NCBI GenBank assembly: GCA_910588855.1
Contig: CAJUSR010000007.1
Coordinates: forward strand, 62,001 to 126,000
Direction: 5' to 3'
DNA from: an uncultured Kineothrix sp.
GTDB lineage: Bacteria; Bacillota; Clostridia; Lachnospirales; Lachnospiraceae
Length of the DNA: 64,000 nt
Shown here: one piece after another, positions 1 through 8,236 of the stretch
How positions within the stretch are numbered: position 1 is the first letter of the stretch
Layout of the letters: each line of letters starts with the position of its first letter
The notes under the pieces: generated by a model
The model's database searches: none
Told to the model about the DNA's origin: nothing
The model's input: the letters and a program-made list of their open reading frames with translations, nothing else
Translations under genes and position numbers: made by a program

Positions 1-257
1 TCATCGTTGCCACGGTCAAAGATGCAACACCCGGCGGTGTTGTAAAAAAAGGCGATGTAGTGAAGGCTGTAGTTGTCCGTACTGTAAAAGGCGCGCGTCG
101 TAAAGACGGTTCTTATATTAGATTTGATGAGAATGCTGCTGTTATTATTAAAGATGATAAGACTCCGAGAGGAACACGTATTTTTGGACCGGTGGCAAGA
201 GAGCTTCGTGAGAAACAGTTCATGAAAATTGTTTCTCTGGCTCCGGAAGTATTGTAA
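1..257 (+). CDS. rplN: 50S ribosomal protein uL14 (L14), 3' part
   Basis: This is the C-terminal two thirds of ribosomal protein L14, cut by the left edge of the window; the reading frame runs from base 3. The visible residues keep the L14 core, including KKGDVVKAVVVRT, the GTRIFGPV stretch and the terminal MKIVSLAPEVL. L14 binds 23S rRNA at the subunit interface of the large subunit. rplX follows 12 bases later behind a strong AAGGAGG ribosome binding site, the normal spc-operon order. The start codon lies outside the window. Confidence 0.98.
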   Translation, partial: IVATVKDATPGGVVKKGDVVKAVVVRTVKGARRKDGSYIRFDENAAVIIKDDKTPRGTRIFGPVARELREKQFMKIVSLAPEVL

Positions 258-269
258 GGAGGTGCCGGA

Positions 270-581
270 ATGGCTACATTAAAAATTAAAAAAGGCGACA
301 CCGTAAGAGTAATCGCCGGCAAAGATAACGGTAAAGAAGGAAAAGTTGTTGCTATAGACAGGAAAAAGGGCAGAGTGCTTGTGGAAGGCGTCAATATGAT
401 TACCAAACATGTAAAGCCTTCAGCAGCTAACCAGAATGGCGGAATCGTCCAAAAAGAAGCCTCTATTGATATTTCTAACGTAATGTATCTTCATAAAGGG
501 AAACCGACAAGGGTTGGGTTCAAGTTTGAAAATGACAAAAAAGTACGTTTTGCAAAATCGACAGGGGAAGTTATTGATTAA
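270..581 (+). CDS. rplX: 50S ribosomal protein uL24 (L24)
   Basis: The 103-residue product is full length for L24, an assembly initiator that binds domain I of 23S rRNA. It opens with a KOW motif (residues about 6-32, with VIAGKDNGKEGKV) and ends in the usual basic GFKFENDKKVRFAKSTGEVID-like tail. The ATG at 270 has AAGGAGGTG nine bases upstream. It sits between rplN and rplE in the spc operon. Confidence 0.98.
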   Translation: MATLKIKKGDTVRVIAGKDNGKEGKVVAIDRKKGRVLVEGVNMITKHVKPSAANQNGGIVQKEASIDISNVMYLHKGKPTRVGFKFENDKKVRFAKSTGEVID

Positions 582-605
582 TTCTAAGGAAGGAGGTCTA
601 GGCGC

Positions 606-1145
606 GTGAGCAGACTGAAAACTATGTATAAAGACGAGATCGTAGACGCTATGGTCAAAAAGTTTGAATATAAGAATATTATGGAAGTGCCGAAGCTCGA
701 AAAGATCGTTATCAACATGGGCGTTGGCGAAGCAAAAGAAAACGCTAAGGTTTTGGAATCCGCAGTAAAAGATATGGAAACCATTTCCGGTCAGAAAGCG
801 GTTATTACAAAAGCAAAGCATTCCATTGCTAACTTTAAAATCAGGGAAGGGATGCCTATCGGTTGTAAAGTTACACTCCGTGGGGAAAGAATGTATGAAT
901 TTCTTGACCGTCTTGTAAATCTTGCTTTGCCTCGTGTACGCGATTTCAGGGGTGTAAACCCTAATTCATTTGACGGAAGAGGAAATTATGCGCTCGGTAT
1001 CAAAGAGCAGCTTATCTTCCCGGAAATCGAGTATGATAAGATAGACAAAGTAAGAGGTATGGATGTTATTATTGTTACAACGGCAAAGACAGATGAAGAA
1101 GCCCGTGAATTATTGAGATTGTTCAACATGCCGTTTGCAAAATAA
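606..1145 (+). CDS. rplE: 50S ribosomal protein uL5 (L5)
   Basis: L5 contacts 5S rRNA and the P-site tRNA in the central protuberance. The 179-residue length matches the family and the conserved GQKAVITKAKHSIANFKIR and GLGV-equivalent MPIGCKVTLRG regions are present. Translation most likely begins at a GTG at 606, because AAGGAGG stands just upstream and the N-terminus MSRLKTMYKDEI aligns with other L5 proteins. The next gene starts 15 bases after the stop. Confidence 0.98.
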   Translation: MSRLKTMYKDEIVDAMVKKFEYKNIMEVPKLEKIVINMGVGEAKENAKVLESAVKDMETISGQKAVITKAKHSIANFKIREGMPIGCKVTLRGERMYEFLDRLVNLALPRVRDFRGVNPNSFDGRGNYALGIKEQLIFPEIEYDKIDKVRGMDVIIVTTAKTDEEARELLRLFNMPFAK

Positions 1146-1160
1146 GAGGAGGTATAATTC

Positions 1161-1346
1161 ATGGCTAAGACAGCAATGAAAATCAAACAGCAGCGTAAAC
1201 CGAAATTCTCGACAAGGGCGTATACGCGCTGCAAAATTTGTGGTCGTCCACATGCTTATTTAAGAAAATACGGGATTTGCAGGATTTGCTTCCGTGAGTT
1301 AGCATATAAAGGCCAGATTCCAGGCGTGAAAAAGGCAAGCTGGTAA
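1161..1346 (+). CDS. rpsZ: 30S ribosomal protein uS14, zinc-binding type Z
   Basis: This 61-residue S14 is the short C+ form: the two CxxC pairs (CKIC near residue 24 and CRIC near residue 40) form a zinc ribbon. It binds the head of the 30S subunit. The short type is usual in Gram-positive bacteria. The ATG at 1161 follows GAGGAGG. A 140-base spacer separates it from rpsH and holds a short hairpin (AGTTCT/AGAACT near 1352-1369) but no gene. Confidence 0.97.
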   Translation: MAKTAMKIKQQRKPKFSTRAYTRCKICGRPHAYLRKYGICRICFRELAYKGQIPGVKKASW

Positions 1347-1486
1347 ACAGTTCTACTTCGCAGAACTGCAAGAATGCTTTCCGCGTTCTTTCGAGATAAT
1401 TCCGATGTCTGGGATTTGTCCGGGAAATTGCGCACAGCATTCTTCAAGCATGATTCAAGTCAATAAGAGAAGGAGGAAACTAAATC

Positions 1487-1888
1487 ATGACAATGAGTGA
1501 TCCGATTGCAGATATGCTTACAAGAATCCGTAATGCGAATACTGCAAAACATGATACAGTAGATGTTCCGTCTTCCAAAATGAAGCTGGCGATTGCACAG
1601 ATTCTTTTGGATGAAGGGTACATTAAAAAATTCGATATGGTTGATGACGGAAGCTTCAAAACAATCCGCATTACATTAAAATACGGTGCGGATAAAAATG
1701 AGAAAATTATCACAGGGCTTAAGAGGATTTCAAAACCCGGTCTTCGTGTTTATGCCGGCAAAGACGAACTCCCAAGGGTACTTGGCGGACTTGGTATCGC
1801 TATTATTTCTACAAATAAAGGCGTTATTACCGATAAGAAAGCCAGAGAGTTTGAAGTAGGCGGAGAAGTTTTAGCATTTGTCTGGTAA
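1487..1888 (+). CDS. rpsH: 30S ribosomal protein uS8 (S8)
   Basis: S8 binds the central domain of 16S rRNA and in other bacteria represses the spc operon at the translational level. The 133-residue product has the N-terminal SDPIADMLTRIRNA helix and the C-terminal GGEVLAFVW. AAGGAGGAAAC precedes the ATG at 1487; a second ATG two codons later (TMSDP versus MSDP) is possible but is badly spaced. The gene is followed by a 171-base spacer with no clear open frame before rplF. Confidence 0.97.
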   Translation: MTMSDPIADMLTRIRNANTAKHDTVDVPSSKMKLAIAQILLDEGYIKKFDMVDDGSFKTIRITLKYGADKNEKIITGLKRISKPGLRVYAGKDELPRVLGGLGIAIISTNKGVITDKKAREFEVGGEVLAFVW

Positions 1889-2059
1889 GGAAAGCCCGCT
1901 TTGCGGTCTGCAGACGAAGATTTGCTAAGGCGTCAAAAGGTGCCGTTTGAGAATTGTCAGTTCATGCTGACTTTGCGTAGAGGTTTTGGACGGAATTTGA
2001 TTGCATCGAATGAGTGCAGAACAGTATATAGATTGATAATAAAAATAGGAGGTACGGGC

Positions 2060-2602
2060 ATGTCACGTATAGGAAGAATGCCAATCGCGGTTCCGGCAGG
2101 CGTTACTGTCGATATCGCAGAAAATAATAAAGTGACTGTAAAAGGTCCTAAGGGAACACTGGAAAGAGTGCTTCCTTCAGAGATGGAAATTAAGATGGAA
2201 GGTGAAACAATCGTTGTTTCCAGGCCGAATGACCTGAAAAAGATGAAATCCCTTCATGGTCTTACAAGAACTCTGATTAATAATATGGTAATTGGTGTTA
2301 CACAGGGATATGAAAAGAAACTGGAAGTAAACGGCGTTGGTTACAGGGCTGCAAAATCAGGGAAGAAATTGACATTATCCCTGGGATATTCCCATCCGGT
2401 AGAAATGGAAGACCCTGAAGGCATTGAGACAGTATTGGAAGGACAGAATGTCATTATTGTCAAGGGTATTGATAAAGAAAAGGTTGGCCAATTCGCTGCT
2501 GAAATCAGGGATAAGAGAAGACCGGAGCCTTATAAGGGCAAGGGTATCAAGTATGCTGATGAAGTGATTAGACGTAAAGTTGGTAAGACCGGTAAGAAAT
2601 AG
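2060..2602 (+). CDS. rplF: 50S ribosomal protein uL6 (L6)
   Basis: L6 lies near the sarcin-ricin loop of 23S rRNA. I start it at the ATG at 2060, behind AGGAGGTACGGGC, giving MSRIGRMPIAVPAGV and 180 residues, the standard length. The frame stays open for another 159 bases upstream, but that extension has no family resemblance and no better ribosome binding site. Two alpha-beta repeats and the C-terminal RRPEPYKGKGIKYADE signature are present. Confidence 0.98.
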   Translation: MSRIGRMPIAVPAGVTVDIAENNKVTVKGPKGTLERVLPSEMEIKMEGETIVVSRPNDLKKMKSLHGLTRTLINNMVIGVTQGYEKKLEVNGVGYRAAKSGKKLTLSLGYSHPVEMEDPEGIETVLEGQNVIIVKGIDKEKVGQFAAEIRDKRRPEPYKGKGIKYADEVIRRKVGKTGKK

Positions 2603-2619
2603 ATAAGGAGAGTATGAGA

Positions 2620-2988
2620 ATGGTTAAAAAAGAATCTAGATCAAAAATTCGTGTTAAGAAACACAAGAGAATTCGTAACCGTTTGAGCGGAACGCCCGAA
2701 AGACCGCGTTTGGCTGTATTCAGAAGCAATAATCATATGTATGCTCAAATTATCGACGATAAAGCTGGAAATACTTTAGTTGCGGCTTCCACATTGGAAA
2801 AGGATGTACAGTCGGAACTTGAGAAGACCAACAACGTTGATGCGGCAGCATATGTCGGAACAGTTATTGCGAAGAGGGCGCTGGAAAAAGGAATTACAAC
2901 AGTAGTCTTTGACAGGGGCGGCTATATATACCATGGAAAAGTTGCAGCATTAGCTGAAGCAGCCAGAGAAGCTGGCTTAGTATTCTAA
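2620..2988 (+). CDS. rplR: 50S ribosomal protein uL18 (L18)
   Basis: L18 binds 5S rRNA together with L5. The basic N-terminus (KKESRSKIRVKKHKRIRNR) and the ending AALAEAAREAGLVF are typical. Two in-frame ATGs lie at 2614 and 2620; AAGGAG at 2605-2610 is only three bases from the first but nine from the second, so 2620 (122 residues) is preferred. rpsE follows after 18 bases. Confidence 0.97.
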   Translation: MVKKESRSKIRVKKHKRIRNRLSGTPERPRLAVFRSNNHMYAQIIDDKAGNTLVAASTLEKDVQSELEKTNNVDAAAYVGTVIAKRALEKGITTVVFDRGGYIYHGKVAALAEAAREAGLVF

Positions 2989-3006
2989 GAAGGGAGAGAA
3001 AATCAC

Positions 3007-3516
3007 ATGAGACATACAATCATTGATGCAAGTCAGTTTGAATTAACTGAAAAAGTAGTTGCCATCAAGCGTGTAACCAAGGTTGTAAAAGGTGGTCGTA
3101 ACTTCCGCTTCACAGCTTTAGTTGTTGTAGGCGACGGAAACGGGCATGTAGGCGCAGGGCTTGGTAAAGCAGCAGAAATCCCGGAAGCAATCCGCAAAGG
3201 GAAAGAGGATGCAACCAAGAACCTTGTCAGCGTTGCACTGGATGAAAACAACAGTATTACACATGACTTCCTCGGAAAGTTTGGTTCTTCGACCGTTCTT
3301 CTGAAGAAAGCCCCGGAAGGTACCGGTGTTATTGCCGGCGGCCCGGCGCGTAGCGTGTGTGAACTTGCAGGGATTAAAAATATCCGTACAAAATCTTTGG
3401 GCTCCAACAATAAGCAGAATGTTGTTCTTGCGACAATTGCAGGTTTAAGCCATCTGAAAACTCCTGAAGAAGTTGCTAGAAACCGTGGCAAGTCTATAGA
3501 CGAGGTTATGGCATAA
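3007..3516 (+). CDS. rpsE: 30S ribosomal protein uS5 (S5)
   Basis: S5 takes part in decoding fidelity and mRNA unwinding at the entry channel. The 169-residue protein carries the double-stranded RNA binding N-domain (VKGGRNFRFTALVVVGDGNG) and the C-terminal AGGPARSVCELAGI region. AAGGGAGAG precedes ATG 3007. It is followed by rpmD after 45 bases, as in most bacteria. Confidence 0.98.
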   Translation: MRHTIIDASQFELTEKVVAIKRVTKVVKGGRNFRFTALVVVGDGNGHVGAGLGKAAEIPEAIRKGKEDATKNLVSVALDENNSITHDFLGKFGSSTVLLKKAPEGTGVIAGGPARSVCELAGIKNIRTKSLGSNNKQNVVLATIAGLSHLKTPEEVARNRGKSIDEVMA

Positions 3517-3561
3517 GGGAAACTGCTTTGGGCGGTTTTCTGAAAGAGTAGAAAGGAGAAA

Positions 3562-3753
3562 ATGAAAGTGGAAGGTAAAACATTAAAAATAACATTAGTG
3601 AAATCTCCTATCGGAGCGATTCCCAAGCATAGGAAAACAATTACGGCAATGGGACTTCGTAAGCTGAATAAAACTGTTGAGCTGCCGGACAACGCGGCGA
3701 CAAGAGGCCAGATTCAGCAAGTAAGACATATGGTTAAAGTAGAAGAAGCATAA
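3562..3753 (+). CDS. rpmD: 50S ribosomal protein uL30 (L30)
   Basis: L30 is a small single-domain ferredoxin-like protein on the 50S solvent face. The 63-residue product contains LVKSPIGAIPKHRKTITAMG and VRHMVKVEE, the usual L30 landmarks. The ATG at 3562 follows AAAGGAG; a GTG two codons later would give a 61-residue protein and cannot be excluded. It lies between rpsE and rplO. Confidence 0.97.
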   Translation: MKVEGKTLKITLVKSPIGAIPKHRKTITAMGLRKLNKTVELPDNAATRGQIQQVRHMVKVEEA

Positions 3754-3776
3754 ACAGATAAGGAGGTGTCAAGGAA

Positions 3777-4217
3777 ATGGAATTATCTAATTTAAGGCCT
3801 GTAAAAGGTTCTAAACACAGTGATAATTTTAGAAGAGGCCGTGGTCATGGTTCAGGAAACGGAAAAACAGCCGGAAAAGGCCACAAGGGCCAGAAAGCCC
3901 GTTCAGGGGGAACAAGGCCAGGTTTTGAAGGCGGTCAGATGCCATTATACAGACGTATCCCGAAAAGGGGCTTTACAAATTATAATGCAAAGGATATTGT
4001 AGCAGTTAATGTAAGCGCCCTTGAGGTATTCGATAATGGCGCTACGGTTGATGTGGATACATTGATTGAAAGAGGCATTGTGAAGAATCCCAGGGATGGT
4101 GTTAAGATCCTCGGACACGGAGACTTTACTAAGAGACTCACTGTAAAGGCTAATGCGTTCAGTGCATCGGCAAAAGAAAGAATTGAAGCTCTTGGTGGAA
4201 CAGCAGAGGTGATGTAA
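3777..4217 (+). CDS. rplO: 50S ribosomal protein uL15 (L15)
   Basis: L15 is a late-assembly 50S protein. The 146-residue product has the glycine-rich basic N-terminal extension (GRGHGSGNGKTAGKGHKGQKAR) that threads into rRNA and a globular C-terminus. AAGGAGGTG precedes ATG 3777. Its stop codon overlaps the secY start (TAATG), implying translational coupling. Confidence 0.98.
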   Translation: MELSNLRPVKGSKHSDNFRRGRGHGSGNGKTAGKGHKGQKARSGGTRPGFEGGQMPLYRRIPKRGFTNYNAKDIVAVNVSALEVFDNGATVDVDTLIERGIVKNPRDGVKILGHGDFTKRLTVKANAFSASAKERIEALGGTAEVM

Positions 4218-5530
4218 TGTTTACAACCGTAAAGAATGCATTTAAAATTAAAGAAATTAGGAATAAAGTCTTTTTTACTTTCCTTATGTTAGTTGTGATC
4301 CGTCTAGGGTCACAGCTTCCCGTACCGGGAGTAGACAGGCATTATTTTTCTAATTGGTTTGCGCAGCAGACAGGGGATGCATTTAACTTTTTGGATGCGT
4401 TTACAGGCGGTTCGTTCCTCAATATGTCCATTTTGGCATTGAATATTACCCCTTATATCACATCTTCAATTATCATGCAGCTTCTTACGATAGCGATTCC
4501 TAAGTTGGAAGAGATGCAGCGTGACGGGGAAGACGGGCGGAAAAAGATAGCATCTATTACCCGTTATGTGACAGTTGCGCTTGCATTGCTGGAATCCGGC
4601 GCTATGGCAATCGGTTTCGGGAGGCAAGGGCTGCTAGAGGAATATAATGCCCTGAATGTCATTACTGTCATTGCGGCTATGACCGCTGGTAGTGCATTTC
4701 TTATGTGGATTGGCGAACGGATTACGGAGAATGGGATAGGCAACGGAATATCAATCGTGCTTGTTATCAATATCATTTCCCGTTTGCCGCAGGATATCAA
4801 TCAATTATTTGTACAGTTCGTATATGGTAAATCTACTGCGCTTGCCGTAGTGGCGGCGGTTATTATCATTGCGATTATTATTGCAATGGTTGCGTTGGTT
4901 GTCATTTTAAACGGTGGTGTACGGAAAATACCGGTGCAGTATGCGAAAAAAGTACAAGGGAGGAAGATGGTTGGCGGACAGACTACCAATATCCCGTTGA
5001 AGGTGAATACATCGGGGGTTATTCCGATTATTTTTGCATCTTCCCTTATGCAGCTTCCTCTTATCGTAAGTTCCCTTTTCAATTATCAGGGAACAGGCGT
5101 GTGGGCGGAAATATTGAAGGGGATGAATTCCTCAAACTGGTGCAAACCAAGCCAGCCTGTTTATACAATTGGGCTGCTGGTATATATTGTGCTGGTAATC
5201 TTTTTTGCATATTTCTATACGTCGATTACTTTTAATCCGTTGGAAATTGCAGAGAACATGAAAAAGCAGGGCGGCTTTATACCGGGTATCAGACCTGGCA
5301 GGCCTACCAGCGAATATTTGACAAAAATATTGAATTATATTATTTTCATCGGTGCAATCGGCCTGACAATTGTAGGCATTCTTCCGTTTGTATTTAATGG
5401 CTTATTCAATGCCAGTGTTTCTTTCGGGGGAACAAGCTTAATCATTATCGTCAGTGTTATATTGGAAACGGTAAAACAGGTTGAATCACAGATGTTAGTC
5501 CGTAATTATAAAGGTTTTTTGAATGATTAA
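4217..5530 (+). CDS. secY: Sec translocon channel subunit SecY
   Basis: SecY is the ten-helix protein-conducting channel of the Sec export and membrane insertion system. The 437-residue protein has the expected hydrophobic segments and the conserved cytosolic loops, including the GQTTNIPLKVNTSGVIPIIFA region and the C-terminal LVRNYKGFL. It overlaps rplO by one base. Its 69-base spacer to adk carries a short GC-rich hairpin. Confidence 0.98.
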   Translation: MFTTVKNAFKIKEIRNKVFFTFLMLVVIRLGSQLPVPGVDRHYFSNWFAQQTGDAFNFLDAFTGGSFLNMSILALNITPYITSSIIMQLLTIAIPKLEEMQRDGEDGRKKIASITRYVTVALALLESGAMAIGFGRQGLLEEYNALNVITVIAAMTAGSAFLMWIGERITENGIGNGISIVLVINIISRLPQDINQLFVQFVYGKSTALAVVAAVIIIAIIIAMVALVVILNGGVRKIPVQYAKKVQGRKMVGGQTTNIPLKVNTSGVIPIIFASSLMQLPLIVSSLFNYQGTGVWAEILKGMNSSNWCKPSQPVYTIGLLVYIVLVIFFAYFYTSITFNPLEIAENMKKQGGFIPGIRPGRPTSEYLTKILNYIIFIGAIGLTIVGILPFVFNGLFNASVSFGGTSLIIIVSVILETVKQVESQMLVRNYKGFLND

Positions 5531-5539
5531 ACTGCAGAT

Positions 5540-5562
5540 GGACACCCGCTTTGCGTGTGTCC
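5540..5562 (+). other. Hairpin in secY-adk spacer
   Basis: GGACAC and CGC pair with GCG and GTGTCC around a three-base loop. There is no U-run, so it is more likely an mRNA processing or stability hairpin than a terminator. Confidence 0.45.
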
Positions 5563-5601
5563 GTTTGTCGTTGGCGGTATGTTTTGGGAGAGGAAAAGAC
5601 A

Positions 5602-6246
5602 ATGAAAATTATAATGTTAGGGGCACCCGGAGCGGGGAAAGGGACACAGGCTCAAATGATAGCCGATAAATATAAAGTTCCCCATATTTCTACTGGGGAT
5701 ATTTTCAGGGCAAATATTAAAAACGGAACGGAACTTGGCATGGAAGCCAAAAAATATATGGATCAGGGGCTGCTTGTTCCTGATGAGCTGACAGTAAAGA
5801 TTCTTTTGGATAGGGTGGCAAAGGAAGATTGTAAAGACGGATATGTGCTGGATGGTTTCCCGAGGACGATTCCCCAGGCGGAAGTGCTGGATAAAGCGTT
5901 AGCGGAGCGCGGGGAATCCATTGATTATGCGGTGGATGTGGATGTGCCGGATGAAAATATCGTAAAGAGGATGTCCGGAAGGCGGGCATGCCTGTCTTGT
6001 GGGGCAACTTTCCATTTGGAGCATGTTCCTCCAAAGGAAGAAGGGATTTGCGACCGTTGTGGGAAAGAATTGGTTCTCCGCGATGACGATAAGGAAGAGA
6101 CTGTTTTAAACCGTTTAAAGGTGTATCATGACCAGACGCAGCCGTTGATTCAATTTTATAAAAATAAGGGTGTAATGCAGGCGGTAGACGGTACAAAATC
6201 AATGCAGGAAGTGTTTGACGCTATTGTAGCAATATTGGAAAAATAA
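5602..6246 (+). CDS. adk: Adenylate kinase, zinc-LID type
   Basis: Adenylate kinase interconverts ATP + AMP and 2 ADP. From ATG 5602 (GAGAGG upstream) the protein is 214 residues. It starts with the P-loop GAPGAGKGTQA, keeps STGDIFR and LDGFPRT for AMP binding, and has a long LID domain with two CxxC pairs (CLSC and CDRC near residues 130-155), the zinc-binding form common in Gram-positives. The frame extends further upstream, but those residues are not part of the family. The secY-adk-map order is conserved in Firmicutes. Confidence 0.98.
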   Translation: MKIIMLGAPGAGKGTQAQMIADKYKVPHISTGDIFRANIKNGTELGMEAKKYMDQGLLVPDELTVKILLDRVAKEDCKDGYVLDGFPRTIPQAEVLDKALAERGESIDYAVDVDVPDENIVKRMSGRRACLSCGATFHLEHVPPKEEGICDRCGKELVLRDDDKEETVLNRLKVYHDQTQPLIQFYKNKGVMQAVDGTKSMQEVFDAIVAILEK

Positions 6247-6343
6247 GAAATAATGCAGCTTTTGAGTTATGAAGCAAAGAAGGGCAAATTCCCGTCCGGC
6301 AGATAGAAGCATCTGCCGGGGGAAGGAGCGAGGAGGTTTGGTT

Positions 6344-7102
6344 ATGGCTGTATCAATTAAATCTGCCAGGGAAATTGCCTTAATGCGTGAATCCGGCAGG
6401 ATACTTGCGGAAGTGCATGAGCGTCTTGGCGAAGTGATTCAACCGGGGATTTCGACATTTGAGATTGACAGAATCGGCGAGGAGATGATTCGCAGCTACG
6501 GCTGTACTCCCAGCTTTCTGAATTATAACGGTTATCCGGCATCCATATGCGTATCTCTCAATGATGAAGTGGTTCATGGCATCCCGAATAAGAAACGGAT
6601 TGTGCAGGAAGGGGATATTGTCAGTCTGGACGCAGGGGTTATCTATAAAGGGTACCATTCCGATGCGGCCAGAACGCATGGGGTCGGGCAGATAAGCAAA
6701 GAAGCGCAGGCATTGATGGATGCCACGAAACAAAGCTTTTATGAAGGGATTAAAATGGCCAGGGCTGGAAACCGGTTATTTGATATATCGAAGGCAATTG
6801 ATGATTATATTTCCGGTTTCGGTTATGGGATTGTGCGTGACCTTGTAGGGCACGGCGTGGGTTCCCAGCTTCATGAAGACCCTCAAATCCCGAATTTCGC
6901 CCAGCGCAGAAGGGGTCCAAAACTTAGGCCAGGGATGACCTTGGCGGTTGAGCCGATGATAAATATGGGGAGCTGGGAAGTGGAATGGCTGGATGACGAC
7001 TGGACGGTAGTATCGGCAGACGGCTCCTGGTCTGCACATTATGAAAATACGATTCTTATTACAGAAGGTGAGCCGGAAATACTCACCCTTCTGCATAGCT
7101 AA
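6344..7102 (+). CDS. map: Type I methionine aminopeptidase
   Basis: This enzyme removes N-terminal methionine from nascent proteins. From ATG 6344, behind AGGAGG, it is 252 residues. The metal-binding residues are visible in SLDAGVIYKGYHSDAARTH (two Asp), GHGVGSQLHEDP (His), AVEPM (Glu) and HYENT (Glu). The frame is open 75 bases further upstream without family similarity. It lies between adk and the KOW-domain gene, typical of Clostridia. Confidence 0.97.
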   Translation: MAVSIKSAREIALMRESGRILAEVHERLGEVIQPGISTFEIDRIGEEMIRSYGCTPSFLNYNGYPASICVSLNDEVVHGIPNKKRIVQEGDIVSLDAGVIYKGYHSDAARTHGVGQISKEAQALMDATKQSFYEGIKMARAGNRLFDISKAIDDYISGFGYGIVRDLVGHGVGSQLHEDPQIPNFAQRRRGPKLRPGMTLAVEPMINMGSWEVEWLDDDWTVVSADGSWSAHYENTILITEGEPEILTLLHS

Positions 7103-7130
7103 GATACCGGGGCCGGGGAAAGGCGTGGAT

Positions 7131-7409
7131 ATGGATAAGGATATGGTAGGGATGCTTGCAATATCGAAGATGGGGCATGATAAGAAGACAGTATATATCA
7201 TAGTGAAAGAAGAGGATGAATATGTATATGTATCTGACGGGAAATTAAAAACAATGGAAAACCCCAAGAAGAAAAACAAAAAACATATTCAGATAATAAA
7301 GAAAGAAGCCGATGATATTTTGAGAGGCAAACTTTTAAACGGCCAGCGTATATATAATGAAGAGATAAGGAAAGTGATAGGAGGTTTTATATGTCAAAGG
7401 CAGATGTAA
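7131..7409 (+). CDS. KOW-domain RNA-binding protein (L14e-like)
   Basis: A 92-residue basic protein that starts MDKDMVGMLAISKMGHDKK, resembling the small KOW/L14e-like RNA-binding proteins that Clostridia encode between map and infA. The N-terminal half should form the KOW barrel; the middle is lysine rich (NPKKKNKKHIQIIKKE). Its role is not known; position suggests a ribosome-associated function. I chose the ATG at 7131 because the earlier in-frame codons overlap map. It overlaps infA by 19 bases, so the two are probably coupled. Confidence 0.85.
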   Translation: MDKDMVGMLAISKMGHDKKTVYIIVKEEDEYVYVSDGKLKTMENPKKKNKKHIQIIKKEADDILRGKLLNGQRIYNEEIRKVIGGFICQRQM

Positions 7410-7609
7410 TTGAAATTGAAGGCACGGTGGTTGAGAAACTGCCGAATACAATGTTTCAGGTAGAACTGGAGAACGGCCATAAGGTATTGGCACATATCAG
7501 TGGTAAACTGAGACAAAATTTCATCCGTATTTTGCCCGGGGATAAAGTTACTTTGGAACTATCGCCTTATGATTTGTCCAAGGGACGCATTATTTGGAGA
7601 GACAAATAG
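7391..7609 (+). CDS. infA: Translation initiation factor IF-1
   Basis: IF-1 binds the A site of the 30S subunit during initiation. The 72-residue S1/OB-fold protein starts MSKADVIEIEGTVVEKLPN and ends GRIIWRDK, a canonical sequence. AGGAGG at 7379-7384 precedes the ATG. Its stop codon lies inside the left arm of a 16-bp perfect inverted repeat (7604-7650). Confidence 0.98.
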   Translation: MSKADVIEIEGTVVEKLPNTMFQVELENGHKVLAHISGKLRQNFIRILPGDKVTLELSPYDLSKGRIIWRDK

Positions 7610-7650
7610 TTGTAACAGTGAAGCCGAAGGCTGAACTGTTACAACTATTT
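7604..7650 (+). repeat. 16-bp perfect inverted repeat over the infA stop
   Basis: AAATAGTTGTAACAGT (7604-7619) is exactly complementary to ACTGTTACAACTATTT (7635-7650); the 15-base loop can pair again (AGCC/GGCT). It would fold into a very stable RNA hairpin that includes the infA stop codon. No U-tract follows, so it may protect the infA 3' end or act as a weak terminator just before the next promoter. Confidence 0.75.
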
Positions 7651-7671
7651 GAAAAATATTGGGAAAATAGC

Positions 7672-7700
7672 TTGCAAATGCTGGATTTCCATGATATAAT
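7672..7700 (+). promoter_or_regulatory. SigA-type promoter for rpmJ-rpsM operon
   Basis: TTGCAA (7672-7677) and TATAAT (7695-7700) are separated by 17 bases, and the -10 carries the TGA extension (TGATATAAT). This is a near-consensus housekeeping promoter that separates rpmJ-rpsM-rpsK-rpsD-rpoA-rplQ from the upstream operon. Confidence 0.85.
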
Positions 7701-7766
7701 GTGAAACGGTCTTTTTTGAAGGAGGTTAGGTTGGGAAATCGAAGATTTTTCAACCGGCAAATTTGT

Positions 7767-7827
7767 GCAGAGGTACAAATCCGCAAGGATTTTGCGGCTG
7801 CATGTGTAATTACAAATTTGTACCTGC
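7767..7827 (+). promoter_or_regulatory. Structured leader before rpmJ
   Basis: The transcript can form a two-storey hairpin: GGTACAAAT (7772-7780) pairs with ATTTGTACC (7816-7824), and inside it CCGCAA (7781-7786) pairs with TTGCGG (7792-7797). A GAAGGAGG site followed by a TTG start at 7732 opens a 34-codon frame through this structure (ends 7836), so the hairpin could be controlled by leader translation. Candidate autoregulatory leader; function inferred only. Confidence 0.4.
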
Positions 7828-7870
7828 AGCGTTAAGCTTACAGGTTACAGGAAGGACAAAGGTAATAGGC

Positions 7871-7984
7871 ATGAAGGTTAGATCATCAGTGAAACCGATT
7901 TGCGAGAAGTGTAAAATCATTAAAAGAAAAGGAAGAATCAGAGTAATCTGCGAGAATCCGAAACACAAACAGAGACAAGGATAA
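7871..7984 (+). CDS. rpmJ: 50S ribosomal protein bL36 (L36)
   Basis: This 37-residue gene encodes MKVRSSVKPICEKCKIIKRK and onward, the zinc-ribbon (C+) form of L36 with CxxC, a third Cys and a His. It is the smallest protein of the large subunit. The ATG at 7871 is preceded by AAGG motifs rather than a strong ribosome binding site. A 252-base structured spacer separates it from rpsM. Confidence 0.97.
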   Translation: MKVRSSVKPICEKCKIIKRKGRIRVICENPKHKQRQG

Positions 7985-8236
7985 TCCCTGCCAGATAATT
8001 ATTTTGGCAGAGGGTTCTTGTCCGGTTATGATATGTTTTAAATTGGGAAATAAACGGCAGACGTGTGGCCGGTTCAATATAGATGTATTTTAGCTAGACT
8101 GGGAGCCTGTGGAATTACTTGTTGATACCAAAACAAAGATTTATGTTTTGGAAAGGTCGGATTGATTTTTCCGGTTGGGTACGAAAGGTACCTCAATCAG
8201 CTTAGTAACTATTTTTAGTAAATGGAGGAAATGTAA
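7985..8236 (+). promoter_or_regulatory. Structured rpsM leader
   Basis: The spacer contains no plausible gene. It can form a hairpin at 7986-8014 (CTGCCA/TGGCAG) and a perfect 8-bp stem at 8128-8151 (CCAAAACA/TGTTTTGG). In Escherichia coli ribosomal protein S4 represses the alpha operon by binding the rpsM leader; rpsD lies in this operon, so S4 control is a reasonable hypothesis, but I cannot match the known structure. Confidence 0.35.

Noticed and set aside
3033..3692. Minus-strand 219-codon frame opposite rpsE and rpmD
   Set aside because: It is a codon-bias shadow of highly conserved ribosomal genes.
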